From NCBI GenBank assembly GCA_965246855.1, contig CBDFFP010000002.1, positions 496,001 through 560,000 on the forward strand: a DNA stretch of 64,000 nt. The letters run 5' to 3'. This DNA is from UBA1952 sp965246855 (GTDB lineage Bacteria > Bacteroidota > Bacteroidia > Chitinophagales > Chitinophagaceae). The notes under the pieces are model-generated. The model was not told where the DNA came from. It worked only from the letters and a program-made list of their open reading frames with translations, and did no database searches. The position numbers were made by a program, and so were the translations under genes. Each line of letters starts with the position of its first letter. The stretch's first letter is position 1. Positions 9,722-18,471 of the stretch are shown piece by piece.

Positions 9722-11260
9722 ATGCGAAAACTGTTTTTGATTACCGCTATGCTGGCTGCGGTACAGTGCTGTTATGCACAGGTAAATAATGCTGCAAACT
9801 TTGGTAGAGCTTGGGCATTAGGCTGTGGTGCAACCTATAAAGTAGATTTTCAAGGGGGCGTAGCGGTTATATCTATGCAAGATTCCGTCAAGGGCTCGTG
9901 TCTTGCGCATGGTCATTCCAATATTTGTGACTCTGCGGGAAATTTGTTGTTGCTGTGCGATGGGATGAACCTCTACAATGCTGCCTTGGATACCCTTGAG
10001 GATGGGGGGCGATTGGTAGATTCGGCTTGGTACGCCGACAACTTCGGTTACTCGGTCCAAGCCCAAACGTCTATTATCCTGCCGTTTCAGAACGGGAAAT
10101 ACTATTTGGTGAACAGCTATTTCTCGGATACGCAGTTTGTCTTTTGGCCCCCCAGAAACTACGAAGACCGCTTGGCTTATCATGTAGTGGACATGAACGC
10201 CAATGGCGGAGCCGGAAAAGTGGTGCGCCGTAAAGTGCAGATGGTAACACCCGGCACACCGCTTAGTGTGGTGCAGATGACGGCCTGCCGCCATGCCAAC
10301 GGGCGGGATTGGTGGTTGGTAAAGCAGGGCTTTGACAGCAACGTGGTCTATAAATTTCTGTTTCAGCAAGACACCGTACTCGGCCCCTTCATCCAACGAT
10401 TCCCCGCGCCCAGATTCACCAATCTTAACCATAATGGACAGTCGTGTTTTACTGCAGACGGAACGCGCTATGCGACTACGTGTAGGGGCGCGGGTAAAGT
10501 GTTTGTAGCCGATTTTGACCGCTGTAGCGGAATGCTCACCAATCCGCTCGTCTATAATATGCCGGTTACTTCTATTCATAGCCCTTCTGTCCCTACCTCA
10601 ACCGAATACTTCTCAGAAAGCTGTCAGTTCTCACCAAACGGGCGCTTTCTGTATGTTGGCCAATTTTACAACGTGCATCAGTTAGATCTACAGGACAATG
10701 TGGCTGCTACGCAGTGGGCGCATGTTGCAGGTTTGGATACCACTTTTGATGCCTTTATGAATTACAGTACCATCTATCCGGGGCCGGACGGCAAGCTGTA
10801 TGTAGGCAACTGGAACGCATTGAGCGGGCAGATGAGCTATTTTGCCACACCCGATGTGAAGGGCGCAGGCTGTGGTTTTACCCCGCGTGGGTTGCGTTTT
10901 CCACTTATTTATAACGCGCAGGGTAATCCGTATTACGTCGCAACCGACCCGCCCAACATGCCCAACTACGCGCTGGGCGCTACCAACCCGCCCTGTGGGT
11001 TGGGGGTGGAGGAGGTGGTTGCTTCGCCGCAAATCAAGGTTTATCCCAATCCTACAAACGGCATCGTAACCGTAGAAACCGCGCAGGCAAAAGGCAGCGT
11101 AGAAGTGTATAATCTGCTGGGGCAGCAGGTTTTGCGGGAAGTGCTAAGCGGTTTTTCCACAACGCTTAACCTTAGCAGGAATGCGGCGGGCGTTTATTAT
11201 TATCGCTGGGTGGTAGAAGGAAAAGCCGTGCAGAGCGGGAAGCTTGTTTTGGCTCCTTAA
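9722..11260 (+). CDS. Secreted beta-propeller-like T9SS type A cargo protein, array copy B1
   Basis: This 512-residue protein has a signal peptide (MRKLFLITAMLAAVQCCYAQ). The central region resembles WD40/SMP-30-like propellers common in Bacteroidota secretomes (GHSNICDSAGNLLLL, YHVVDMNANGGAGKV, SCQFSPNGRFLYV, GPDGKLYVGNW). The C-terminal sorting domain (VYPNPTNG, VYNLLGQQV, AAGVYYYRW) directs export by the T9SS. The gene starts 5 nt after the 1770-residue gene stops, so they are probably co-transcribed. Residues about 105-245 are almost identical to B2 and B3. No catalytic motif was seen and the function is unknown. Confidence 0.85.
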   Translation: MRKLFLITAMLAAVQCCYAQVNNAANFGRAWALGCGATYKVDFQGGVAVISMQDSVKGSCLAHGHSNICDSAGNLLLLCDGMNLYNAALDTLEDGGRLVDSAWYADNFGYSVQAQTSIILPFQNGKYYLVNSYFSDTQFVFWPPRNYEDRLAYHVVDMNANGGAGKVVRRKVQMVTPGTPLSVVQMTACRHANGRDWWLVKQGFDSNVVYKFLFQQDTVLGPFIQRFPAPRFTNLNHNGQSCFTADGTRYATTCRGAGKVFVADFDRCSGMLTNPLVYNMPVTSIHSPSVPTSTEYFSESCQFSPNGRFLYVGQFYNVHQLDLQDNVAATQWAHVAGLDTTFDAFMNYSTIYPGPDGKLYVGNWNALSGQMSYFATPDVKGAGCGFTPRGLRFPLIYNAQGNPYYVATDPPNMPNYALGATNPPCGLGVEEVVASPQIKVYPNPTNGIVTVETAQAKGSVEVYNLLGQQVLREVLSGFSTTLNLSRNAAGVYYYRWVVEGKAVQSGKLVLAP

Positions 11261-11280
11261 AAACCTGTTTTCGGCAATAA

Positions 11281-11349
11281 TCTTTTGTCACCCCGGAACG
11301 GGGCCTAAGCGGGCGCAAGCCGACAGGTTCCCGTTCCGGGATGACAAAA
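11281..11349. repeat. Family-1 interspersed palindrome
   Basis: The inverted repeat runs from TTTTGTCACCCCGGAACGGG to its near-complement CCCGTTCCGGGATGACAAAA around a loop of about 27 nt. It is one of seven copies in this window, all intergenic. Here it lies between B1 and module A2, where transcripts could form a stable hairpin. Confidence 0.85.
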
Positions 11350-11391
11350 CCCACCTTCTATAAACCCTTAAAACCTATTTTTTTGGAAACA

Positions 11392-12131
11392 ATGTTCTAC
11401 ACCCAAAAAGAAACAACCCTTTTTGAGCGGCTGCAAAATACCGACTCTATCTTGGCGGGCATGAGCGATTCTGCCGTTTGGAACAACGAAGCCACCTGGG
11501 AGCAATGGCTGGCTGCCGCGCAAGGTGCGAACGACCAAATAGTTTCTACAGACGTACAAGAGCAGAACGAAAACCTTATCAACGACGCGTATATGCGGTA
11601 TTTAGAGGGTGGTTTTGATACGTTGAACAACGACGTGGATAGTGCCATGATTGCTTCGCTGGCCCTTAGCTGTCCATTCATTAATGGCAGTGCGGTGTAC
11701 AAAGCGCGGATGCTTTATAGCTATTGGGTTCCGGCGGAAGCTTACTCAGACCTTGAACTTTGCAACTCCGCTGGCTACTACAAAGGCGGCAGAAGCTGGC
11801 TGGCGGAGCAAAACGAAATACTCAATAGCTATCAGTTGGGTGAAGATGATGGGACGGTTGGAGATGTAGAAGTGGAGCAACCACAGAACATTGTTATTGC
11901 GCCAAATCCGGGAACAGGACTCTTTACTGTTGAAGTGCTGGGCAGAGGCCTGAAAGACGGTGTGTTGGAAGTGTATTGTATAACCTGTTAGGCCAAAAAG
12001 TGAAGACCGTTGCTCTGAAAGGCAGTTCTGCGCAGTTTAATCTTACGGGCAGCGCGGCGGGTGTGTACTATTACCAATGTCGGGATGCGGGTGTAGTCAT
12101 CTCTTCGGGTAAGCTTATTCTAAATCCTTAG
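11392..12131 (+). pseudogene. Array module A2, disrupted copy of the metallopeptidase C-terminal module
   Basis: The frame from ATG 11392 encodes the module found in the 1770-residue protein (EQWLAAAQGAN, YMRYLEGGFDTLNN, RMLYSYWVPAEAYSDLELCN, then APNPGTGLFTVEVLG). It then stops early at 11991. A TGTAT TGTAT tandem duplication at 11972-11981 shifts the frame; without it the sorting domain (NLLGQKV to GKLILNP) continues to the TAG at 12129-12131. The start lacks a signal peptide, so even the repaired product could not use Sec and the T9SS. It therefore looks like a duplicated gene fragment or sequence reservoir. The start codon is uncertain. Confidence 0.8.
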
Positions 12132-12141
12132 TATTGCAGCA

Positions 12142-13689
12142 ATGAGAAAGACACTACCGCTGCTGTCAGCACTGCTGTTTTGGGTATTTGCAAATGCAAA
12201 TGCTCAAAACAGTGCTGCTAATTTTAGAATAAAGTGGGTGAGCGGAGTTGGTGTTGTGTACTTAACCTCCTTCCAAACGAACTCACCATCACACATTTTT
12301 TTGGACACCACAACTACAAGCCCTTATTTTGGTGGGGGGCACTCTAACATTTGCGATTCTGCGGGTAATCTGTTATTGTGTTCAGATGGAATGAATTTAT
12401 ACAATGCCCTTTGCGATACGATTCAAGACGGGGGTATGTTGGTGGATTCGGTTTGGTATTATGATGCGCAAGGCACTTCTAACGAAGCCCAAACCTCTAT
12501 CATTCTACCTTTCCAGAACGGGAAATACTATTTAGTAAACAGCTATTTCTCCGACACACAGTATGTTTATTGGCCCCCCAGAAACTACGAAGACCGTTTG
12601 GCCTATCATGTGGTGGACATGAATGCCAATGGCGGGGCCGGAAAGGTGGTGCGCCGCAAAGTGCAAATGGTAACACCCGGCACACCGCTTAGTGTAGTAC
12701 AGATGACCGCCTGCCGCCACGCCAACGGGCGGGATTGGTGGCTGGTAAAACAAGGCTTTGACAGCAATGTGGTCTATAAATTTCTGTTTCAGCAAGACAC
12801 CGTGCTTGGCCCCTTCATCCAGCGTTTCCCCGCGCCGAGGTTCACTAACCTCAACCACAACGGCCAGTCTGCTTTCTCCCTTGACGGTACGCGTTATGCG
12901 ACTACATGTCGGGGAGCGGGAAAAGTATTTGTAGCCGATTTTGACCGGTGCAGCGGGATACTCTTCAATCCGCTGGTCTATAACGTTCCGGTAGCTTCTA
13001 CTCACAATCCCTTTGATACTACCGTAACTGAGCAATGGTCAGAGAGTTGCCAGTTTTCGCCCAATGGACGTTTTCTTTATGTGGGTCAATACTACAATGT
13101 GCATCAGTTAGATTTGCAGGACAATGTAGCGGCTACACAATGGGCACATGTGGCGGGCTTAGACACCACTTTTGATGATTTTATGAAATACAGCAGTATT
13201 TACCCGGGGCCGGATGGAAAGCTGTACGTAGGCAATTGGAATGGGTTGAGCGGGCAGATGAGCTATTTTGCCATGCCCGATGTAAAAGGCGCGGGTTGCG
13301 GTTTTACACCGCGCGGTTTGCGCTTTCCACTTATTTATAACGCGCAGGGCAATCCTTACTACGCTGTGAGCGACCCGCCCAACATGCCCAATTATGCGCT
13401 TGGGGCTACTAATCCGCCCTGTGGGCTGGGGGTGGAGGAAAAGGTAACAGTAGCGCCCCAACTCAAGGTTTATCCCAATCCTACAAACGGCATCATAACC
13501 GTAGAAACTGCGCAGGCAAAAGGAAGTGTAGAGGTGTATAATTTGCTGGGGCAGCAGATTTTGCGGGAAGCGCTAAGCAGTTTTTCCACAACGCTCAATT
13601 TAAGCGGCCATGCGGCGGGTGTTTATTATTATCGTTGGGTGGTGGAAGGAAAAGCCGTGCAAAGCGGCAAGATCGTTTTGGCTCTTTAG
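12142..13689 (+). CDS. Secreted beta-propeller-like T9SS type A cargo protein, array copy B2
   Basis: The 515-residue paralogue of B1 has its own signal peptide (LLSALLFWVFANANAQ) and a different first 100 residues (VVYLTSFQTNSPSHIFLDTT). From about residue 115 to 250 it is almost identical to B1 and B3, even where the flanks differ, a mosaic pattern that suggests gene conversion. The C-terminal type A sorting domain (VYPNPTNGIITVETAQ, VYNLLGQQI, GVYYYRWVVEGK) is intact. The gene begins 10 nt after the end of A2. It is probably exported to the cell surface; no enzyme motif was seen. Confidence 0.85.
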   Translation: MRKTLPLLSALLFWVFANANAQNSAANFRIKWVSGVGVVYLTSFQTNSPSHIFLDTTTTSPYFGGGHSNICDSAGNLLLCSDGMNLYNALCDTIQDGGMLVDSVWYYDAQGTSNEAQTSIILPFQNGKYYLVNSYFSDTQYVYWPPRNYEDRLAYHVVDMNANGGAGKVVRRKVQMVTPGTPLSVVQMTACRHANGRDWWLVKQGFDSNVVYKFLFQQDTVLGPFIQRFPAPRFTNLNHNGQSAFSLDGTRYATTCRGAGKVFVADFDRCSGILFNPLVYNVPVASTHNPFDTTVTEQWSESCQFSPNGRFLYVGQYYNVHQLDLQDNVAATQWAHVAGLDTTFDDFMKYSSIYPGPDGKLYVGNWNGLSGQMSYFAMPDVKGAGCGFTPRGLRFPLIYNAQGNPYYAVSDPPNMPNYALGATNPPCGLGVEEKVTVAPQLKVYPNPTNGIITVETAQAKGSVEVYNLLGQQILREALSSFSTTLNLSGHAAGVYYYRWVVEGKAVQSGKIVLAL

Positions 13690-13710
13690 AATCTATGTTC
13701 GGTCATAAAC

Positions 13711-13774
13711 TTTTGTCATCCTGAAAGGATCTTGCCGGCTTGCGTCTGGCAAGGCCCCTTCGGGGAGACAAAAG
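13711..13774. repeat. Family-1 interspersed palindrome
   Basis: This copy runs from TTTTGTCATCCTGAAAGGAT to CCTTCGGGGAGACAAAAGA between B2 and A3. The bases before it (AATCTATGTTCGGTCATAAA) are also shared with the B3-A4 gap, so the palindrome was amplified as part of the array unit. Confidence 0.8.
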
Positions 13775-13797
13775 ATTTTACGACAAAACCCTTTTTT

Positions 13798-14577
13798 ATG
13801 CAACAAAACCCGGCGGCGCTCTTCTCTCAACCCGAGTTCACCGTTTTCTATGCGCAACAAGACGGCACAATCATGAAGTACGTTCAGAATACCGATTCAT
13901 TCTTGGCAGGCATGAGCGACCCTGCGGTTTGGAGCGACCAAACCACTTGGGAAGTGTGGCTGTCCGCCGCGCAAGGTGCGAACGACCAAATAGTTTCTCC
14001 TGATGTACAGGAGCAAAACGAAAACCTCATCAACGACGCGTATATGCGGTATTTAGAGGGCGGTTTTGACACGCTGAACAATGAAACGGACAGTACGCTG
14101 ATAGCTTCTTTGGCGTTAAGCTGTCCTTTCATCAACGGCAGTGCGGTGTACAAAGCGCGGATGCTTTACAGCTATTGGGTTCCTGCCGAAGCCTGCTCGG
14201 ACTTGGAATTGTGTAATTCCGCTGGTTATTACAAGGGTGGCAGAAGCTGGTTAGCAGAGCAAAACGAATTGCTCAACAGCTATCAGTTGGGCGGAGACGA
14301 CGGAAGCGTGGAGTCGGCAGAAATGGAACAACCGCAAAACATTGTTATTGCTCCCAATCCCGGAACAGGACTTTTTACCGTTGAAATAATAGGCAAAGGC
14401 CTGAAAGACGGTGTGCTGGAAGTGTACAATTTATTAGGCCAGAAAGTGACATCCGTTGCTCTGAAAAGCAGTTCCGTGCAGTTCAATTTGTCGGGCAACG
14501 CAGCGGGCGTGTACTATTATCAATGTAAAGAAGCAGGCGTGGTAGTATCTTCTGGTAAGCTCATCCTCAACCCTTAG
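13798..14577 (+). CDS. Array module A3: truncated copy of the metallopeptidase C-terminal region with T9SS sorting domain
   Basis: ATG 13798 opens a 259-residue frame. From NPAALFSQPEFTVFYAQQ to the final GKLILNP it is nearly identical to the last 255 residues of the 1770-residue protein. It has a complete type A sorting domain but no signal peptide, so secretion is not expected. It sits downstream of a family-1 palindrome and ends 4 nt before B3. It may be translated as a cytoplasmic orphan module or serve only as a recombination donor. I treat it as an intact frame of doubtful function. Confidence 0.65.
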   Translation: MQQNPAALFSQPEFTVFYAQQDGTIMKYVQNTDSFLAGMSDPAVWSDQTTWEVWLSAAQGANDQIVSPDVQEQNENLINDAYMRYLEGGFDTLNNETDSTLIASLALSCPFINGSAVYKARMLYSYWVPAEACSDLELCNSAGYYKGGRSWLAEQNELLNSYQLGGDDGSVESAEMEQPQNIVIAPNPGTGLFTVEIIGKGLKDGVLEVYNLLGQKVTSVALKSSSVQFNLSGNAAGVYYYQCKEAGVVVSSGKLILNP

Positions 14578-14581
14578 TACC

Positions 14582-16123
14582 ATGCGAAAGCTGTTTTTGA
14601 TTACCGCCATGCTGGCTGCTGTACAGTGTTGTTTTGCGCAGATGAACAGTGCTGCAAACTTCGGCAAACAATGGGCATTAGGCGGAGGGGCAACCTACAA
14701 AGTAGATTTTCAGGGGGGCATAGCGGTTACATCTATGCAAGATTCCATCAAAGGCTTGTATTTGTGGCATGGCCATTCCAGTATTTGCGATTCTTCGGGT
14801 AACCTACTCTTGCTGTCGGATGGGATGAACCTCTACAATGCATCTTGCGATACCCTTGAGGATGGGGGGCGGTTAGTAGATTCCGCTTGGTATGATGATA
14901 ATTTTGGTTTCTCGGGCCAAGCGCAAACGTCTATTATTCTGCCTTTCCAGAACGGGAAATACTATCTTGTAAACAGCTATTTCTCCGATACCCAGTATGT
15001 TTATTGGCCCCCCAGAAACTACGAAGACCGTTTGGCCTATCACGTAGTGGACATGAAAGCCAATGGCGGAGCGGGAAAAGTGGTGCGCCGCAAAGTGCAA
15101 ATGGTAACACCCGGTACACCGCTTAGTGTGGTGCAGATGACGGCCTGCCGCCATGCCAACGGGCGGGATTGGTGGCTGGTGAAGCAAGGTTTTGACAGCA
15201 ATGTAGTGTACAAATTTCTGTTTCAGCAAGACACCGTGCTTGGCCCCTTCATCCAGCGTTTCCCCGCGCCGAGGTTCACTATCTATAACCATGGCGGCCA
15301 ATCGGCATTCACCGCAGATGGAACGCGCTATGCCACCACCTGCCGGGGAGCGGGAAAAGTGTTTGTGGCTGATTTTGACCGGTGCAGCGGGATACTCTCC
15401 AATCCACTTGTTTACGAGGTGCCGGTAGCTTCCATTCATAGTCCTAATGTCCCTACTTCAATGGAGCAATGGTCAGAGAGTTGTCAGTTTTCACCCAGCG
15501 GGCAGTTTCTGTATGTAGGACAAGCTTACAACGTCCAGCAGTTGGATTTGCAGGACAATGTAGCAGCTACGCAGTGGGCGCATGTAGCAGGCATAGACAC
15601 TACTTTTGACGATTTTATGAAATACAGCAGTATTTATCTAGGGCCGGATGGCAAGCTGTACGTAGGCAATTGGAACGCGTTGAGCGGACAGATGAGCTAC
15701 ATTGCCACACCCGATGTAAAAGGTGCAGGTTGTGGGTTTACGCCGCGCGGGCTGCGTTTCCCGCTTATTTATAATGCGCAGGGCAATCCGTATTATGTTG
15801 CAACCGACCCGCCGAACATGCCTAACTATGCGCTGGGCGCTACCAACCCGCCGTGTGAGGTTACGGGGGTGGAAGAGGTAGTTGTTTCGCCACAACTAAA
15901 AGTGTTTCCCAATCCAACAAACGGTATTATAACAGTGGAAACAGCGCAGCCGAAGGGCAGCATAGAAGTGTATAATTTGCTGGGGCAGCAGGTTTTGCGG
16001 GAAGTGCTAAGCAGTTATTCCACAACGCTTAATCTAAGCGGGAACGCAGCGGGCGTTTACTATTACCGCTGGGTGGTGGAAGGAAAGGCGTTGCAAAGCG
16101 GGAAGATTGTACTTGCACCTTAG
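14582..16123 (+). CDS. Secreted beta-propeller-like T9SS type A cargo protein, array copy B3
   Basis: This 513-residue paralogue is closest to B1 over its N-terminus (MRKLFLITAMLAAVQCC signal peptide, then ALGGGATYKVDFQGG). It shares with B1 and B2 the central segment SIILPFQNGKYYLVNSYFSD to QRFPAPRF. Propeller-like blades (CQFSPSGQFLYVGQ, GPDGKLYVGNWN) precede a type A sorting domain (VFPNPTNGIITVETAQ, VYNLLGQQV, AAGVYYYRW). It lies 4860 nt after B1, which is the dimer period. Surface export by the T9SS is inferred; the ligand or activity is unknown. Confidence 0.85.
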   Translation: MRKLFLITAMLAAVQCCFAQMNSAANFGKQWALGGGATYKVDFQGGIAVTSMQDSIKGLYLWHGHSSICDSSGNLLLLSDGMNLYNASCDTLEDGGRLVDSAWYDDNFGFSGQAQTSIILPFQNGKYYLVNSYFSDTQYVYWPPRNYEDRLAYHVVDMKANGGAGKVVRRKVQMVTPGTPLSVVQMTACRHANGRDWWLVKQGFDSNVVYKFLFQQDTVLGPFIQRFPAPRFTIYNHGGQSAFTADGTRYATTCRGAGKVFVADFDRCSGILSNPLVYEVPVASIHSPNVPTSMEQWSESCQFSPSGQFLYVGQAYNVQQLDLQDNVAATQWAHVAGIDTTFDDFMKYSSIYLGPDGKLYVGNWNALSGQMSYIATPDVKGAGCGFTPRGLRFPLIYNAQGNPYYVATDPPNMPNYALGATNPPCEVTGVEEVVVSPQLKVFPNPTNGIITVETAQPKGSIEVYNLLGQQVLREVLSSYSTTLNLSGNAAGVYYYRWVVEGKALQSGKIVLAP

Positions 16124-16144
16124 AATCTATTGTCGGACATAAAC

Positions 16145-16208
16145 TTTTGTCATCCCGAAGGGGCCTTGCCGGACGCAAGCCGCTTAGATCCCTTCGGGAT
16201 GACAAAAG
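16145..16208. repeat. Family-1 interspersed palindrome
   Basis: The arms TTTTGTCATCCCGAAGGGG and CCCTTCGGGATGACAAAAG enclose about 25 nt. This is the third copy within the array, again between a B gene and an A module. Confidence 0.85.
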
Positions 16209-16230
16209 ATTTTCCACAAAAAACCTTCTC

Positions 16231-16980
16231 ATGCAACAATCCTTCTACACCCAAAAAGAAACAACCCTTTTTGAGCGGCTGCAAAATACCGACTCTATTC
16301 TGGCGGGCATGAGCGATTCTGCCGTTTGGAACAACGAAGCCACCTGGGAGCAATGGCTGGCTGCCGCGCAAGGCGCGAACGGTCAGATTGTTTCCAACGA
16401 GGTGCAGGAGCAGAACGAATCCTACATCAATGATGCGTATATGCGTTATCTGGAAGGTGGATTTGATACGCTGAACAATGAAACGGATAGCACCCTGATT
16501 GCCTCCCTTGCGCTAAGTTGTCCGTTCGTCAATGGCAGCGCCGTGTACAAGGCTCGGATGCTCTACAGCTATTGGGTTCCTGCGGAGACCTACACCGACC
16601 TGGACCTTTGCAATGCTGCGGGCTTGTACAAAGGCGGCAAAAACCCGCTGGCCGAGCAAAACGCGATGCTCAACAGCTTTGTTTTAGGCGAAGACGACGG
16701 AAGCGCAGATCAAATAGAAATAGAACCGCAGCAGCAAGGCATCGTTATTTCTCCCAATCCAGGAACAGGCTTGTTTACGGTTGAAGTTGTGGGCAAAGCA
16801 TTGACAGACGGCACACTGGAAGTGTTCAACCTTTTGGGTCAGAAGGTTCAAACGGTTTCTCTAAAGGGCAGTTCTTCTGTGCAGTTCAACCTCACGGGAA
16901 ATTCCGCAGGGGTTTACTATTACCAATGCCGGGATGGTGGCGTGGTGGTGTTTTCAGGTAAGCTCATCTTAAACCCGTAA
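16231..16980 (+). CDS. Array module A4: truncated copy of the metallopeptidase C-terminal region with T9SS sorting domain
   Basis: A 249-residue frame from ATG 16231 begins like A2 (SFYTQKETTLFERLQNTD). Its C-terminal half is the most diverged of the A modules (AGLYKGGKNPLAEQNAMLNS, VFNLLGQKVQTVSLKG). The sorting domain is complete (SPNPGTGLF, AGVYYYQCRDGG), but there is no signal peptide, so export is not expected. It ends 4 nt before B4. It is an intact frame whose expression and role are uncertain, probably a fragment produced by tandem duplication. Confidence 0.62.
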   Translation: MQQSFYTQKETTLFERLQNTDSILAGMSDSAVWNNEATWEQWLAAAQGANGQIVSNEVQEQNESYINDAYMRYLEGGFDTLNNETDSTLIASLALSCPFVNGSAVYKARMLYSYWVPAETYTDLDLCNAAGLYKGGKNPLAEQNAMLNSFVLGEDDGSADQIEIEPQQQGIVISPNPGTGLFTVEVVGKALTDGTLEVFNLLGQKVQTVSLKGSSSVQFNLTGNSAGVYYYQCRDGGVVVFSGKLILNP

Positions 16981-16984
16981 AGCC

Positions 16985-17914
16985 ATGCGAAAGTTATTTC
17001 TTGTAGCTGTACTGTTCACCATAACGCAAGCAGTTGCGCAGGTGAACAGTGCGGCTAATTTTGGCAAACAATGGGTGAGCGGCACTGGAGTAGCTTATTT
17101 GACTAACTTCCAAACGAATCCACCCTCTTGCACTTTTCTGGATACCACATTGTATGCTCCCGGCTTTTGGCATGGTCACTCTAATATTTGTGACTCTGCG
17201 GGTAATCTGCTGTTGTGTTCCAATGGGATGAACCTCTATAATGCAGTTTGCGATACCATTGAAGATGGTGATAGTTTGGTGGATTCTGCCTGGTATGCTG
17301 ATGCACTGGGGTTTATTACCCTTTCCCAGACATCTATTATCATGCCATTTCAGAACCAGAAGTATTATCTTGTGAACAGCTATTTTTCGGATTCGCTGTT
17401 TGCTGGCCTTCCACAGGACTTTATGGATCGTTTAGCGTATCATGTAGTAGATATGAACGCCAACGGTGGCGCGGGAAAGGTGGTACGCCGCAAGGTGCAG
17501 ATGGTATCATATAATACGAAATTAAGTCGGGTACAGATGATGGCTTGTCGCCACGCCAACGGCAGAGACTGGTGGTTGCTCAAGCAAGGCTTTGATGCCA
17601 ATGTGGTCTATAAATTCCTGTTTCAGCAGGATACTGTGCTGGGGCCATTTATTCAACGTTTCCCGGCTCCGGGGTTTGGTGGGATAAGCTATGGCGGTCA
17701 GTCGTGTTTTACCCTTGACGGTACGCGCTATGCTACTACTTGTCGGGGCGCGGGGAAGGTATTTGTAGCCGATTTTGATAGGTGCAGCGGTGTGTTAAGT
17801 AATCCGCTGGTCTATAACGTCCCTATCACTTCTACCCACAATCCCAACGACCCCGCCCGTGAACCGTCCGATGCGGATAAGTGCAGGCGCGGGCGCGACG
17901 TTCCGGGTTTCTGA
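16985..17914 (+). pseudogene. Array copy B4: propeller-like cargo gene truncated by the porP fragment
   Basis: The signal peptide (LFLVAVLFTITQAVAQ) and about 290 residues homologous to B1-B3 are present; the N-terminus is of the B2 subtype. Homology stops at 17858, where sequence identical to the porP 3' end begins. The frame then runs out-of-register to a stop at 17914 (ending CRRGRDVPGF). The last third of the propeller and the T9SS sorting domain are missing, so a secreted product would not be anchored or recognised. Around residues 140-235 it differs from the almost identical B1-B3 segment, so it escaped the homogenisation. Confidence 0.88.
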
Positions 17915-18254
17915 AGTGTGCCGGATAGATGCCTCGGCCAACTATATGCAGCAGGGAAAAGCAAGCGAAGCCATCGTGGGCGTATTGACTACCTGGCAGC
18001 GGCGGCCCGGCAGGTTTGATGATGCGCGCTTTAGCCTCGGCGGCGGCGTGTTTTATCGATATGAGGATGCCTTAATTCCGATGGTGCGGGTGCGCTACAA
18101 TTCTCTCTCGCTGACGGCGGCTTATGACATCAATACTTCTCCTTTAAAAGCGGGAACCAACCTGCGGGGCGGCTATGAAATGAGCCTTGTATTTTCCGGT
18201 GTTTTGAGCGGTGCGGGAAAGGATGGGGAGCATGTTTCGTGTCCGGTGTTTTGA
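17859..18254 (+). pseudogene. PorP/SprF C-terminal fragment (direct repeat copy 2)
   Basis: The frame from GTG 17859 encodes 131 residues that match the C-terminal third of the PorP/SprF-like protein at 3164-4210 with two substitutions. It lacks the signal peptide and the first 217 residues, so it cannot form the barrel. It is fused head-on to B4 at a junction where both parental sequences read CGACCC shortly before GTGAACCGTCCG. This fits a recombination event that also carried over the downstream promoter. Confidence 0.9.
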
Positions 18255-18290
18255 GGGAAGATTTCTTTCCAAAAAATTTTTGTCAGTTTT

Positions 18291-18354
18291 TTGTAAAAAC
18301 AAAAGTTATTTCTAACTTAGCGTTGCGAAAAGGGATTGTAACAGTTTGTTACAA
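18291..18354 (+). promoter_or_regulatory. Duplicated promoter and leader hairpin upstream of the 1755-residue PKD protein
   Basis: TTG at 18291-18293 and TAACTTAG at 18313-18320 are separated by 19 nt, the same arrangement as at 4247-4277. TTGTAACA (18336-18343) pairs with TGTTACAA (18347-18354) as a leader hairpin. The surrounding 60 nt align with the sequence after porP. The gap 18355-18471 holds only untranslated leader that I can see. Confidence 0.6.
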
Positions 18355-18471
18355 AGATGTGAGTACATAGAGTAGCTCTTTTAAAAAGCAGGTGTCAGGT
18401 CAGTTTGGTTCAGATGGATACAGAACGCAGGTAATTGCCGGTTTCTTTTATAATCCCCCAAACCCCATTTT

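Larger units (their letters stand above)
8941..17858 (+). repeat. Tandem A-B module array, two copies of a 4.85-kb dimer
   Basis: Module A (a copy of the 3' end of the 1770-residue gene) alternates with module B (a propeller-like secreted protein) four times. Subtypes alternate too: B1 and B3 share one N-terminus (YKVDFQGG) while B2 and B4 share another (YLT.FQTN); A1/A3 begin NPAALFSQPEF while A2/A4 begin FYTQKETTLF. Offsets are constant (B1 to B3 4860 nt, B2 to B4 4843 nt, A2 to A4 4839 nt), so the array is best read as a duplicated A-B-A-B dimer. The right edge is an abrupt junction with the second porP fragment at 17859. Confidence 0.88.
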
